Below, piece by piece: positions 23,537-32,038 of a stretch of 49,067 bases of DNA. The DNA is from an uncultured Collinsella sp. (GTDB lineage Bacteria; Actinomycetota; Coriobacteriia; Coriobacteriales; Coriobacteriaceae): the NCBI GenBank assembly GCA_900544995.1, contig UQXC01000009.1:1-49067 (forward strand), written 5' to 3'. The notes under the pieces were generated by a model, which was not told the DNA's origin, did not search any database, and saw nothing but the letters and a program-made list of their open reading frames with translations. The translations under genes and the position numbers were made by a program. Numbering within the stretch: position 1 is the first letter of the stretch; the number at the start of each line of letters is the position of its first letter.

Positions 23537-24049
23537 ATGAACTTTGAAGGATCGGTTTTTAGGTACGGTCGTGACGTCGATACTGATGTGATCATTCCGG
23601 CTCGGTATCTCAACTCGTCGGATCATGCGCATCTGGCTGCTCACGCTATGGAGGATATTGATCCAGAGTTTGCCTCGACCGTTAAGCCTGGTGACATCAT
23701 TGTGGCTGAGGAGAACTTTGGCTGCGGCTCTTCGCGTGAGCATGCTCCGGTTGCCATTAAGGCGGCGGGTGTGTCGTGCGTCATTGCCAAGAGCTTCGCG
23801 CGTATTTTCTATCGCAATGCCATTAACGTGGGTCTGCCCATTATGGAGTGCCCCGAGGCCGTCGATGCGATTTGTGCCGGCGATACCGTGAAGGTCGATA
23901 CCGAGGCAGGTGTCATTATCAACGAGCGCACCGGCGAGACCTTTACGGCTGAGCCGTTCCCGCCATTTATTGCCGAGATTATCGAGGCCGGTGGTCTGGT
24001 TGCGTGCACGCGCGCCAAGATTGCCGCGGCAAAGGCGCAGGAGGCATAG
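23537..24049 (+). CDS. leuD: 3-isopropylmalate dehydratase small subunit
   Basis: Swivelling subunit of the LeuCD enzyme. FRYGRDVDTDVIIPARYL at the N-terminus, NFGCGSSREHAP near 55 and SFARIFYRNAINVGLP near 83 are family signatures. 170 aa, the short form that pairs with the archaeal-type LeuC upstream. SD CGGAGA. Six nucleotides precede the leuB ATG. Confidence 0.94.
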   Translation: MNFEGSVFRYGRDVDTDVIIPARYLNSSDHAHLAAHAMEDIDPEFASTVKPGDIIVAEENFGCGSSREHAPVAIKAAGVSCVIAKSFARIFYRNAINVGLPIMECPEAVDAICAGDTVKVDTEAGVIINERTGETFTAEPFPPFIAEIIEAGGLVACTRAKIAAAKAQEA

Positions 24050-24055
24050 GCGATT

Positions 24056-25228
24056 ATGACGGTCAAGCTGGATAATCCGTTTGCAAACGGACCGAGTAGC
24101 GAGAGCTGGAGCTGCAACGTGAAAAAGACCTATAAAATCTGCTGCCTGCCGGGCGACGGTATTGGCCCCGAGGTCATTGCCGAGGGCAAGAAGGTGCTGG
24201 CTGCGGTGGGCAAGCGCGCCGGCGTGGAGTTTGCCTTTGCGGATCACCTGATTGGTGGCGCGGCGATCGATGCGTGCGGCAACCCGCTGCCCGATAAAAC
24301 GCTTGCGGCGGCAAAGGCGTCAGATGCCGTGCTGTTGGCATCCGTCGGTGGTCCTAGGTGGGATTCGACCGATCCGACGGCCCCGCGCCCCGAGCAGGGC
24401 CTGCTGCGCATCCGCAAGGAGCTCGGCCTCTATACCAACCTTCGCCCCGTCAAAATCTACGATGCGCTGGCCGATGCGTCGACGCTTCGTCCCGAGGTCA
24501 TCAGGGGTGTGGACATGGTGCTCGTCCGCGAGCTTACCGGCGGCATTTACTTTGGTAAGCATGAGCGCTTCTACGACGAGGACGGCGCGGGTACAGATGG
24601 CGCTGCCGGCCAGCGTGCAATCGACATTATGGAGTACCGCGAGTTCGAGGTGGAGCGCATCGCCCGTCAGGCGTTCGAGGCGGCTCGCAAGCGCCGCGGC
24701 AAGGTGACAAGCGTGGATAAACGCAACGTACTTGAGACGAGCCGCATGTGGCGCGAGGTCGTGCATCGCGTGCATGACGAGGGGTACTCAGATGTTGAGC
24801 TTGAGGACCTGCTCGTCGACAACGCCGCCATGCAGCTCATTAACCGACCGGCCGACTTTGACGTCGTAGTTACGGAGAACATGTTCGGTGACATCCTCTC
24901 CGACGAGGCGGCGCAGATTACCGGATCGCTCGGCATGCTTGCCTCGGCTTCGCTGGGCGATGGCGTGTCGCTGTTCGAGCCGAGCGCCGGTAGCGCGCCC
25001 GATATCGCGGGACTCGGTATTGCCAATCCGCTAGCGCAGATCCTGTCGGCGGCAATGCTGCTCACGTACGCACTCGACATGGGTGAGCAGGCCGCTTGGA
25101 TCGAGACCGCCGTGGCGCGTGTGCTCGACGAAGGTTGGCGAACCCGAGACATTGCCGACGCCAACACCCCGGCCGACAAAATCCTCGGCACCGCTCAGAT
25201 GGGCGATAAGGTCATCGCTGCCCTGTAA
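24056..25228 (+). CDS. leuB: 3-isopropylmalate dehydrogenase
   Basis: NAD+-dependent oxidative decarboxylation to 2-oxoisocaproate, the last dedicated leucine step. GDGIGPEV near residue 36, LLRIRKELGLYTNLRPVK, and the Mg-binding Asp segment NMFGDILSDEAAQ. 390 aa from ATG 24056, which adds a ~21-residue N-terminal extension. GTG 24119 (VKKTYKICCLPGDG) would give the usual family N-terminus and has GGAG about 8 nt upstream, so the true start is open. A repeat hairpin directly follows the stop. Confidence 0.93.
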   Translation: MTVKLDNPFANGPSSESWSCNVKKTYKICCLPGDGIGPEVIAEGKKVLAAVGKRAGVEFAFADHLIGGAAIDACGNPLPDKTLAAAKASDAVLLASVGGPRWDSTDPTAPRPEQGLLRIRKELGLYTNLRPVKIYDALADASTLRPEVIRGVDMVLVRELTGGIYFGKHERFYDEDGAGTDGAAGQRAIDIMEYREFEVERIARQAFEAARKRRGKVTSVDKRNVLETSRMWREVVHRVHDEGYSDVELEDLLVDNAAMQLINRPADFDVVVTENMFGDILSDEAAQITGSLGMLASASLGDGVSLFEPSAGSAPDIAGLGIANPLAQILSAAMLLTYALDMGEQAAWIETAVARVLDEGWRTRDIADANTPADKILGTAQMGDKVIAAL

Positions 25229-25261
25229 CCACCACAAAGGGGACAGGCACCTTTGTGGTGG
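25229..25261. repeat. CCACCACAAAGG hairpin repeat, copy 2
   Basis: CCACCACAAAGG (25229-25240) mirrored at 25250-25261, loop GGACAGGCA. It abuts the leuB stop codon and may serve as its 3' end, although no T-run follows. Confidence 0.88.
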
Positions 25262-25300
25262 TTTGGGCACTTTGGCGTCAATGTTATGGCATCGCAGCGA

Positions 25301-25400
25301 GCCGGTTCCAAGTGCCCCAGGTCGCCCCGAAAGAGGAGCGACGCGTACTTTGGTACGCGAGCGACGGTCTGAGGGGCGAGATGGGGTGCTTGGGGCCGGC
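25301..25400. repeat. 100-bp nested palindrome downstream of leuB
   Basis: Outer arms 25301-25318 and 25383-25400 pair at 14/18; next TCGCCCC/GGGGCGA (25322-25328, 25373-25379); innermost CGCGTAC/GTACGCG (25342-25348, 25353-25359). It resembles the core-and-arms elements in design but lacks their core sequence. Confidence 0.75.
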
Positions 25401-25423
25401 GCAGCGTCAAGCCTTAAAGGTGG

Positions 25424-26134
25424 TTACCAGGGTGTTCTGGCGGTTGAGGACTCGATGGCATCGTGGCGTTTGAGCTCGCGGCGCATGGTTTGCGAATTGA
25501 GCCAGGCTGCCTGCCAGCCACGGATGGGGTAGCGTGTCTCGTCCAGTTCAAATTGCGTATAGCCGCAGGCGTTGATGATCGTCGTCCCGCACGCGTGTTG
25601 CCGCTCGCGCTGAAAATCGGGACCGTAGCTCTGATGCACATGCCCGTGCACCATGTAGTCGGGGCTCCAGGACTCAAGCGCTGTGTTAAAGCATTCGAAT
25701 CCCCGATGTGGCAGATCGTCCAGATCGCCCATGCCGGCGGCGGGCGCATGGGTCAGCAGGATGTCGCAGCCGCCGACCATCTTCACTTTGCGTGACAGCT
25801 TGCGCACGCGCTTGGACATCTCGCGTTCGGTGTACATGTTGGCGCCGTCGCGATAACGCATGGACCCGCCAAGGCCCGCAATGCGAATCCCTCGGTACGT
25901 GTGTACGCTGTCTTCTACGCAGATACATCCGCCCGGTGCATGACGTGCGTAGCGGTCATCGTGATTGCCGCGCACGTAGATGAGCGGTTTGTTGATGACC
26001 GTGACCAAAAACTCAAGATAGTCCGGGTCCAGATCGCCGGCGGACAAAATCAGGTCGACTCCCTCAAAGCGTTCCTTGCGAAAGCACTCCCATAGGCATC
26101 GTTCTTCGGTATCGGCTATGGCAAGGATTTTCAT
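25424..26134 (-). CDS. Metallophosphoesterase
   Basis: Calcineurin-like phosphoesterase fold, 236 aa, no signal peptide. Motifs in order: IADTE (residues ~6-10), SAGDLDPDY, VRGNHDDRY, LLTHAP and VHGHVH. The first motif is usually D-x-H; here the His is replaced by Glu, which changes one metal ligand. The substrate is unknown. The ATG overlaps the stop of the upstream BMP-type gene (ATGA), so the two are co-translated and probably act together, perhaps on a nucleoside-derived ligand (inference). Confidence 0.8.
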   Translation of the reverse strand: MKILAIADTEERCLWECFRKERFEGVDLILSAGDLDPDYLEFLVTVINKPLIYVRGNHDDRYARHAPGGCICVEDSVHTYRGIRIAGLGGSMRYRDGANMYTEREMSKRVRKLSRKVKMVGGCDILLTHAPAAGMGDLDDLPHRGFECFNTALESWSPDYMVHGHVHQSYGPDFQRERQHACGTTIINACGYTQFELDETRYPIRGWQAAWLNSQTMRRELKRHDAIESSTARTPW

Positions 26135-28047
26135 AGGACGGTAACTCCCGGCTCATCGTCGAGTTGCGGAATGGTACCCACCACGTTGTCGGCCAGCCAG
26201 TCCATCTCGACGATTTGTGTGCTCGGCAGTGGGGGAAAGCCCTCGATCTGCACCACGCCGTCTTGGCTATGGAGCTCGCCGCCAAATGGATTGATGGAGC
26301 CCTCGACGATGCCATTGCGGAGGAGCTGAACAAGCTTGCGCGTCTGATAGGGCAGGCCCGGAGCGTAGCGAATGTCGATAACGCCCGAGCTCATGCCGTA
26401 CCAGTAGTTGACGGCGCGAACCTGGCTGGCGTCACTGGTCTCATCCCAGGTGCCATGCAGCAGGCTTCGCACGATAAGCTCGTAGTATCGGCCCCAGTTC
26501 CATACCGGCATGGCAATGCCGGTAACCTTGCCATCGACCAGGCGGTGAAGTCCGTAGGCCGTGGGGTCTTCGAGCGACTTTGACATGTCGGCGCCGGTCA
26601 TGACGCTTACACCTTCGCGGCACATAGCCTCGGCAAGGCCTCCGGCGGGCACATCGCCCCAGGTCAGGATAATTTGCGCACGGGGGTCGAGCAGCGAGGC
26701 GCCAATCGCAAAGGCGTTGATCTCGCTGAGTGCACCCGAGGCGAAGACCGACGCGTGGTACCCGATGCGGTGGTTGTCCGCCATGCTGGCGGCAAGGGCG
26801 CCCAGGAGAAACTTGGCCTCGTACATCTTGCCAAAGTACGAACGGACGCTTTGATGGGGAAGCCCGATAGAGCAGTTAAGGAACCGAACTTGGGGATACT
26901 CAACGGCAGCCCTGAGCGTGTATTCCATCAGGCGGTGCGAGGTCGAGAAGATGACGTTAGCTCCATGTTTGACAGCCGTTTCCACGGCGGCGTAGAACAC
27001 GTCCGGATCATGACAGTCCTCGAACGCCTCGGTGCGCACGATACCGCCAAAGTGCTCATCGAGATACTGGCGCCCTTGGTCGTGCAGGCTGTCCCAGCTC
27101 GATGTCGCACAGGTGAACTCATGGATAAAGGCGATGCGCAGGGGGTTGGCCGCCGAATAGACGGTCTTGCCCATAAAGAAGTTGAGTACGCCGGAGGTGG
27201 ATTTGGCGGGCGACTCCTCCTCATCGACGCTCGGTGCTTCGACAAGATCGACCTTGTCCTCGTCACTTTTTCCGGCGATGACCAGCTCTCGCCAAATCTT
27301 GCACAGGCGGTTTACGACGATATCCGTCGGCGTATCCAGCAGGCGGTCCTGGTTGTACACATTGAGGTAGACGAGCATGGCGTCGGCGGGCGTAATGTCC
27401 AGGTGGTCGCCGCCTGCGCGAAGGTAGGCGCGCTTAAAGAGCAGGAAGGTGTGGCGCAGGTAGTCGACCTTTTTCTGCGGCCATTTTTCGATAAGGTTCT
27501 GACCGAGCGTCTTGGCGAGCGTCTCGTAGCTTCCCTCACGCGAGAACTCGATCTCGTATAGGGGGCAGACGCGCCAAAACGCGCAGAATTCACCGTACAG
27601 GCGGCTTTCGACGGAATCCCATGTGCCGGGGTAGAGACGGGTGACCCTGGCCGAAACCGTTGGAGCGTCCAGGAATTTGAGGACACTGACGCGTTTGTTG
27701 CCTTCCTGGACATAGAACCGATGCATAAACTCGGTGACGATGATGGGGTCGCGATAGCCCTCGGTTACCTGGATGTCGTAGAGGTTGGACCACTTGCGGG
27801 CGAACTCGGTGTTAAACGGAAGCAGGGGCATAAAGTTACACGAAAAGGCGGACTGACGGCCTTTGGTGACCGTGCCGACGACCATTTCGAGCGGAATATC
27901 CCTTAGGCCGACATTCTCTCGCTGACCTAAGGGGAGCTGAGCAACCAAACTGTCGAGGTCCGTAAGGTATGGATGCTCGCTTTGGCTAATGGCGCGTCGA
28001 CGTCCTTGCTCGCCGCGCTTGCGTGCTTGACGATAGGCCTCTTCCAT
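26131..28047 (-). CDS. ParB-like domain fused to BMP/PnrA-type ligand-binding domain
   Basis: 638 aa without signal peptide or lipobox, so cytoplasmic. Residues ~45-125 resemble a ParB/sulfiredoxin-type domain (GLRDIPLEMVVGT, then PIIVTEFMHRFYVQEGNKRVSVLKFL). Residues ~300-600 match the BMP family of periplasmic nucleoside-binding proteins: LRIAFIHEFT, GANVIFSTSH, GALAASMADNHRIGYH, IILTWGDVP. A helical region joins the two. A cytoplasmic BMP domain suggests a ligand sensor, not a transporter component; no permease genes are adjacent. Function unknown. Coupled to the metallophosphoesterase downstream. Confidence 0.75.
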   Translation of the reverse strand: MEEAYRQARKRGEQGRRRAISQSEHPYLTDLDSLVAQLPLGQRENVGLRDIPLEMVVGTVTKGRQSAFSCNFMPLLPFNTEFARKWSNLYDIQVTEGYRDPIIVTEFMHRFYVQEGNKRVSVLKFLDAPTVSARVTRLYPGTWDSVESRLYGEFCAFWRVCPLYEIEFSREGSYETLAKTLGQNLIEKWPQKKVDYLRHTFLLFKRAYLRAGGDHLDITPADAMLVYLNVYNQDRLLDTPTDIVVNRLCKIWRELVIAGKSDEDKVDLVEAPSVDEEESPAKSTSGVLNFFMGKTVYSAANPLRIAFIHEFTCATSSWDSLHDQGRQYLDEHFGGIVRTEAFEDCHDPDVFYAAVETAVKHGANVIFSTSHRLMEYTLRAAVEYPQVRFLNCSIGLPHQSVRSYFGKMYEAKFLLGALAASMADNHRIGYHASVFASGALSEINAFAIGASLLDPRAQIILTWGDVPAGGLAEAMCREGVSVMTGADMSKSLEDPTAYGLHRLVDGKVTGIAMPVWNWGRYYELIVRSLLHGTWDETSDASQVRAVNYWYGMSSGVIDIRYAPGLPYQTRKLVQLLRNGIVEGSINPFGGELHSQDGVVQIEGFPPLPSTQIVEMDWLADNVVGTIPQLDDEPGVTVL

Positions 28048-28103
28048 GATGTTGCTCCCTTAGTCGTTTAAACAACTATATGAACCATGGTACCACGAAT
28101 GAA

Positions 28104-28140
28104 AACCACCACAAAGGTGCCTGTCCCTTTTTGGCGGGTT
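28104..28140. repeat. CCACCACAAAGG hairpin repeat, copy 3 (diverged)
   Basis: AACCACCAcAAAGG ... CCTTTtTGGCGGGTT around TGCCTGTC. It touches the mscS stop codon, so it may form the 3' end of that transcript. Confidence 0.75.
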
Positions 28141-28906
28141 AGGCGATGATAGGGGCGATGGCGCGGATGCAGGCGTCGGCTGCCGTGAAGGTGGTGCTGT
28201 CGTCGCTGACGATAAAGATGATCTTTCCCTTGATGCCAAAGTCGCCGATTTCGCTAAAGAGCACGTAGGGCTCCTTATCAAAGCCCGAGATGGGCGAGAC
28301 GGCCGTTTTGGTTGCGCTCGTGAGCTCGTCTGCCAGCACGTCAAGGGAAGCCCACTTAGACGTGTCTTTTACGGCAACGGGCACGGCCACGCGCCCAAAG
28401 GGCATCAAATGCACGAGTGTGTTCTTGGAAATGTTGGAGTTGGGGACGATGATGGTCTGCCCGCAGGCGTCCTCGATGGTCGTATGACGCCAGGTGATGT
28501 CTTGGACCACGCCCGATACGCCACCGACCTCGATATTGTCGCCGGGCTTGATGATGCCCATAAAGGTCACCTGCATGCCGCCGATGAGGTTTGAGAGAGT
28601 GTCCTGAAAGCCGAGCGAGATGGCGATGCCGCCGACGCCAAGAGCGGCGACGAGGGCGTTTGCGTTAATGCCAAAGCAGTTGTCGAGGATAAAGCTGCCG
28701 CCGATCATCCAGATGACGGCGCGCGCGATGTTGATGAAGATACTCGATGCCGGAAGCGGGTTGTCGTCGCGGTTGAGCAGGTGGCGCAGGGTCTTGGATA
28801 CGACCTTGGTGGCGATGGCGGTGCCTATTACCAAGATGCTGGCCCAGATGATGTTGTGGACCCACCGTTGCTCAAAGAAATGAAGAATCGGTTCAAACAA
28901 TTCCAT
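28139..28906 (-). CDS. mscS: Small-conductance mechanosensitive channel MscS
   Basis: Membrane channel that opens on hypo-osmotic stress. Three hydrophobic segments (IIWASILVIGTAIATKV; IARAVIWMIGGSFIL; ANALVAALGVGGIAISLGFQDTL) lead to the beta domain (IKPGDNIEVGGVSGVVQDITWRHTTI, then IIVPNSNI). TM3 has the Gly/Ala pattern of the pore helix. 255 aa, near the minimal E. coli size. Single gene. Confidence 0.92.
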   Translation of the reverse strand: MELFEPILHFFEQRWVHNIIWASILVIGTAIATKVVSKTLRHLLNRDDNPLPASSIFINIARAVIWMIGGSFILDNCFGINANALVAALGVGGIAISLGFQDTLSNLIGGMQVTFMGIIKPGDNIEVGGVSGVVQDITWRHTTIEDACGQTIIVPNSNISKNTLVHLMPFGRVAVPVAVKDTSKWASLDVLADELTSATKTAVSPISGFDKEPYVLFSEIGDFGIKGKIIFIVSDDSTTFTAADACIRAIAPIIA

Positions 28907-28950
28907 GTGGGGAAAACCTCCTATGATCGTTCAACCATGATACCCACCAA

Positions 28951-28982
28951 GAAGCCCGTCCGATCAAATTCGGACGGGCTTC
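28951..28982 (-). terminator. Terminator between the 5'-nucleotidase gene and mscS
   Basis: GAAGCCCGTCCG/CGGACGGGCTTC, a perfect 12-bp stem with an 8-nt loop, 53 nt beyond the nucleotidase stop. The reverse-strand tail is short (ttgg), so strength is uncertain. Confidence 0.65.
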
Positions 28983-29034
28983 TGTGCTCGATATAAGGTT
29001 TACGCGGCGGGGCTGCAAGGCCCGGCGGTGTAGC

Positions 29035-31086
29035 TTAGCGTCGACGCTTCCAGATAATGCCGAGCATGATGACGATGATGCCGCCGATAAGGCACGCGCC
29101 AACTACTGCCAGCGTGCGGTCTCCCGTTGCGGCGAGCTTACCGGTCGTCTTCTTGGTGATGACCTTCGTGGTCGCCGTGTCCGTCTTAGGCGAGGGCTTA
29201 GGCGTCGGGGCCGGTGTGGGCGTGGGGTCCACGGCAGTGGAGCCAAAGCTGATGGTGCCCGCGAGCGAGGCCATCTTGCTCTCCCAACTGTTCTGCCCGA
29301 TCAGCGCCCTTAGCGCTGACTCGCAGGTACCCCACTCGGTGTGCTTGGTGGCGTTTGCGAAGGTGGGGAAGTCGGTCGTGTTGGTGATGATGTAGTTGTT
29401 GGTGGCGACGGTATAGGTCTTGGCGGGGTCGAGCGTGCTGCCGTCTTTGGTGAGCGTGGCACTCACGATGCGCTTGCCTTCGGGCTGTGTCCAATCAATC
29501 GTCACGTTGATGCCGCCAAAGGAAAGAACGCTGCCGGAGTCGTCGGGCCACTTGTACATGTCCTGGGCTTCCTGCTCGGTGTGGCCGGCTGCGACGTAGG
29601 CTTGCTGCTTCTCGTAACTGTCATTGCATTCGTCGCTAATTTCCAACGAGTGCTCAAGCGCTGCGAGGAAGTCCGCGCCGGTCATGGTCCAGGTCTCCAA
29701 GGTGTTGCCGTAGGGCGAGATGGCGATGACGTCGCCGGCGGTCACGTTTCCCGCCGCGATGCCGCCGCGGATGCCGCCAGCATTCTCAATAGCAAGGTCC
29801 GCGCTCGTCAGGTCAGGGTCCGCGCCCGTCAGGGCAAGATAGGAGCCGCAAATCACGTGGCCGATGGTCTGGGCCTTGGTGGTATCGCCCTCCTTGCTGG
29901 GGCGGAAATCGGTGGTGCGCACCATTTCCCAACCATGCGTGCCTACGGCATCCTCACCGTAGAAATAGTCGGCGGCGGATGTGCCGAGCACCTTGTTCGA
30001 CTCGATTTCAAAGGCGTCGTCGAGTGGCTTGATTTTGTTGTTGCGAACCTCATCGAGTTGACTCTGGTAGAAGGCCCCCTTGTCGGGGTCTGCCAAAAGG
30101 TCTTTCACGTCCTTGGCGGTGTAGAGCTTCTCGTCGCTGTCGTCTGCGGGGACCGTGACCGTGTCATCGTCGGTCGTCTCGGTGCCATTCCTGTCGTACT
30201 TGTACGGAATGGAAAGCAGCCCCACCTCGGCAAAGGCACTGCCTGCCTCGACAACGTGGATCGTCTTGCCGTCGGCTCCCGTCAACTTTTCGTTAAGGTT
30301 GATGTGCTCGTGGCCTGCGATAAGGGCATCGACGCCGGTGAGTTGCGTGGCAAAGGCCTTGGCGTTGAGTGTGTGTGCGATACAGACGACAACGTTGCAG
30401 CCCTCTGTCTCGCGCAGTCGCTTGGCCTCGGCATTGATGGCGTTCGCCGCACCCGAGAACGACGTGCCCTTGACAAGGTCCTCGCGCAGCGAGGATCCCA
30501 GCGACTCGTCCATGGCACCCACGACGCCGACCTTGATTTTGTAGTCGAATGTGGAGTGATCTTCGCTATCCTTCCAGGTGCGATCGAACGTCTTCGTGAT
30601 GCTCGAGCTCCATACGCCGCTCGTAGACTTCGCGTTCGCGCAGAGCATGGCGAAGGGCGTGCCGGTGGTGCTATAGCCGGTCATGGTGCGGAGTTTGTCC
30701 GCACCGTAGCTCCAGTCGTGGTTGCCTGGCGTGGTCGCGTCGTAGCCGTCGGCGTAGAAGGTGTCCATGAGCTCGGCGATGCTCTTGCCCTCGCTCATGG
30801 TGGCAAAGGACTGTCCGTGGAAGGTGTCGCCCGCATCGAGCAAAAGATCGGGGGCGCTGCTTTGGGCGCTATAGAGAACCGCCAGTCCGTCAAAGCCCAC
30901 AGTGCCGGTGCCCTTGCTTTCGTTGTAGCTGTACTTGTAGCTACCGTGGATGTCGTTGGTGTGCATGACGGTCACAGAGCCGTCAATAGCGGCGGGCGGG
31001 TTCCCCGCGAAAGCGAGGCTTGGGATGCCTGCGAGCGCGCCGGCAAACAACGAGGCGGCTAACGCAAGGCGGGGGAGTCTTTCCAT
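29035..31086 (-). CDS. Secreted, wall-anchored 5'-nucleotidase (UshA family)
   Basis: Extracellular nucleotide hydrolase, 683 aa. Signal peptide residues 1-27 (cleavage after AFA). N-terminal metallophosphatase motifs: MHTNDIHGSY, LLDAGDTFHGQ, TPGNHDWSYG, IAGHEH. The C-terminal nucleotide-binding domain from ~350 includes ENAGGIRGGI. A Pro/Thr-rich spacer (DPTPTPAPTPKPSPKT) leads to LAATGD, one hydrophobic span and KRRR. That is a sortase signal of the LAxTG kind used by class E sortases. Role: release of nucleosides and phosphate outside the cell. Confidence 0.88.
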   Translation of the reverse strand: MERLPRLALAASLFAGALAGIPSLAFAGNPPAAIDGSVTVMHTNDIHGSYKYSYNESKGTGTVGFDGLAVLYSAQSSAPDLLLDAGDTFHGQSFATMSEGKSIAELMDTFYADGYDATTPGNHDWSYGADKLRTMTGYSTTGTPFAMLCANAKSTSGVWSSSITKTFDRTWKDSEDHSTFDYKIKVGVVGAMDESLGSSLREDLVKGTSFSGAANAINAEAKRLRETEGCNVVVCIAHTLNAKAFATQLTGVDALIAGHEHINLNEKLTGADGKTIHVVEAGSAFAEVGLLSIPYKYDRNGTETTDDDTVTVPADDSDEKLYTAKDVKDLLADPDKGAFYQSQLDEVRNNKIKPLDDAFEIESNKVLGTSAADYFYGEDAVGTHGWEMVRTTDFRPSKEGDTTKAQTIGHVICGSYLALTGADPDLTSADLAIENAGGIRGGIAAGNVTAGDVIAISPYGNTLETWTMTGADFLAALEHSLEISDECNDSYEKQQAYVAAGHTEQEAQDMYKWPDDSGSVLSFGGINVTIDWTQPEGKRIVSATLTKDGSTLDPAKTYTVATNNYIITNTTDFPTFANATKHTEWGTCESALRALIGQNSWESKMASLAGTISFGSTAVDPTPTPAPTPKPSPKTDTATTKVITKKTTGKLAATGDRTLAVVGACLIGGIIVIMLGIIWKRRR

Positions 31087-31150
31087 GGCAGTCTCCTTAG
31101 TCCTTAGCCAGAATGTCTGGTTGAATATCGGATTATCGACATAATATGCG

Positions 31151-31190
31151 AAAACCGCCGCAAGGGTGTCTGTCCCTTAACGGCGGTTTT
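31151..31190. repeat. CCACCACAAAGG-family hairpin repeat, copy 4 (diverged)
   Basis: AAAACCGCCGcAAGGG and CCCTTaaCGGCGGTTTT around TGTCTGT. Between the nucleotidase promoter region and the ABC genes. Confidence 0.75.
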
Positions 31191-31205
31191 GACGTTTGAC
31201 CAGAT

Positions 31206-31245
31206 AAAACCTGCCAAAATAAACCTGTCCCTTTTTGGTGGGTTT
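31206..31245. repeat. CCACCACAAAGG-family hairpin repeat, copy 5 (diverged)
   Basis: AAAACCtgCCAAAA and TTTTTGGtgGGTTT with CCTGTCCC in the loop. It abuts the stop of the ABC ATPase gene and may be its terminator. Confidence 0.7.
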
Positions 31246-32038
31246 AGCTTAGCAGCATGCGGTCGTTGGCGAGCTCACCGCCCGAGACCTCCTCGAACTT
31301 CTGCAGCAGGTCGGCTACGGTGAGCGACTTCTTCTCATCGCCCGCCACGTCGTAGATCACGTGGCCTTCGTGCATCATGATCAGACGGTTGCCCAGACGG
31401 ATGGCGTCGTTCATGTTGTGCGTGACCATGAGCGTGGTCAGGTGGTTCTCGTCGACGATCTCCTCGGTCAGGTTGAGCACCTTAGAGGCCGTCTTGGGGT
31501 CGAGGGCCGCGGTGTGCTCGTCGAGCAGCAGCAGGCGCGGCCTGGTGAGCGTGGCCATCAGCAGGGTGAGTGCCTGGCGCTGGCCGCCCGAGAGCAGGCC
31601 GACCTTGGCGTTGAGACGCGTGTCCAGACCAAGGTCCAGGCGCTTGAGCAGCTCAACGTACTCGTCCTTCTCGGCCTTGGTGACGCCCCACGAAAGGCCG
31701 CGACGCTGGCCGCGACGCTTGGCGAGGGCCAAGTTCTCGGCGATCTGCATGTCGGCAGCGGTACCGCGCATGGGGTCCTGAAACACGCGGCCCAGGTACT
31801 TGGCGCGCTGCGACTCGCTCAGGCGCGAGATGTCGGTGCCGTCGAGCTCAATAACGCCCGAATCGAGCGGGTACACGCCGGCGATCATGTTGAGCAGCGT
31901 GGACTTTCCGGCGCCGTTGCCGCCGATCACGGTTACAAAGTCGCCGTCATTCAGGGTGAGGTCGACGCCGGTGAGCGCGCGCTTCTCGGTGACGGTGCCC
32001 TTGTTAAAGGTCTTTTTGACGTGCGAGAGCTTAAGCAT
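31244..32038 (-). CDS. ABC transporter ATP-binding protein (TrpZ-type)
   Basis: Energises the permease encoded just upstream. Walker A GGNGAGKST near residue 44, signature LLSGGQRQAL, Walker B LLLLDEHTAALD, H-loop VTHNM. ATG 32038 (MLKLSHVKKTF) is preferred over ATG 32047 because AAGGGG is then properly spaced; both remain possible. It overlaps the permease 3' end by a few nucleotides. The family serves uptake of aromatic amino acids in streptococci (TrpXYZ) and related small ligands. Confidence 0.9.
   Translation of the reverse strand: MLKLSHVKKTFNKGTVTEKRALTGVDLTLNDGDFVTVIGGNGAGKSTLLNMIAGVYPLDSGVIELDGTDISRLSESQRAKYLGRVFQDPMRGTAADMQIAENLALAKRRGQRRGLSWGVTKAEKDEYVELLKRLDLGLDTRLNAKVGLLSGGQRQALTLLMATLTRPRLLLLDEHTAALDPKTASKVLNLTEEIVDENHLTTLMVTHNMNDAIRLGNRLIMMHEGHVIYDVAGDEKKSLTVADLLQKFEEVSGGELANDRMLLS

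Noticed and set aside
29341..31062. Forward open frame of 573 codons opposite the 5'-nucleotidase
   Set aside because: Shadow of a gene with full catalytic motifs and a signal peptide on the other strand; no recognisable domain.
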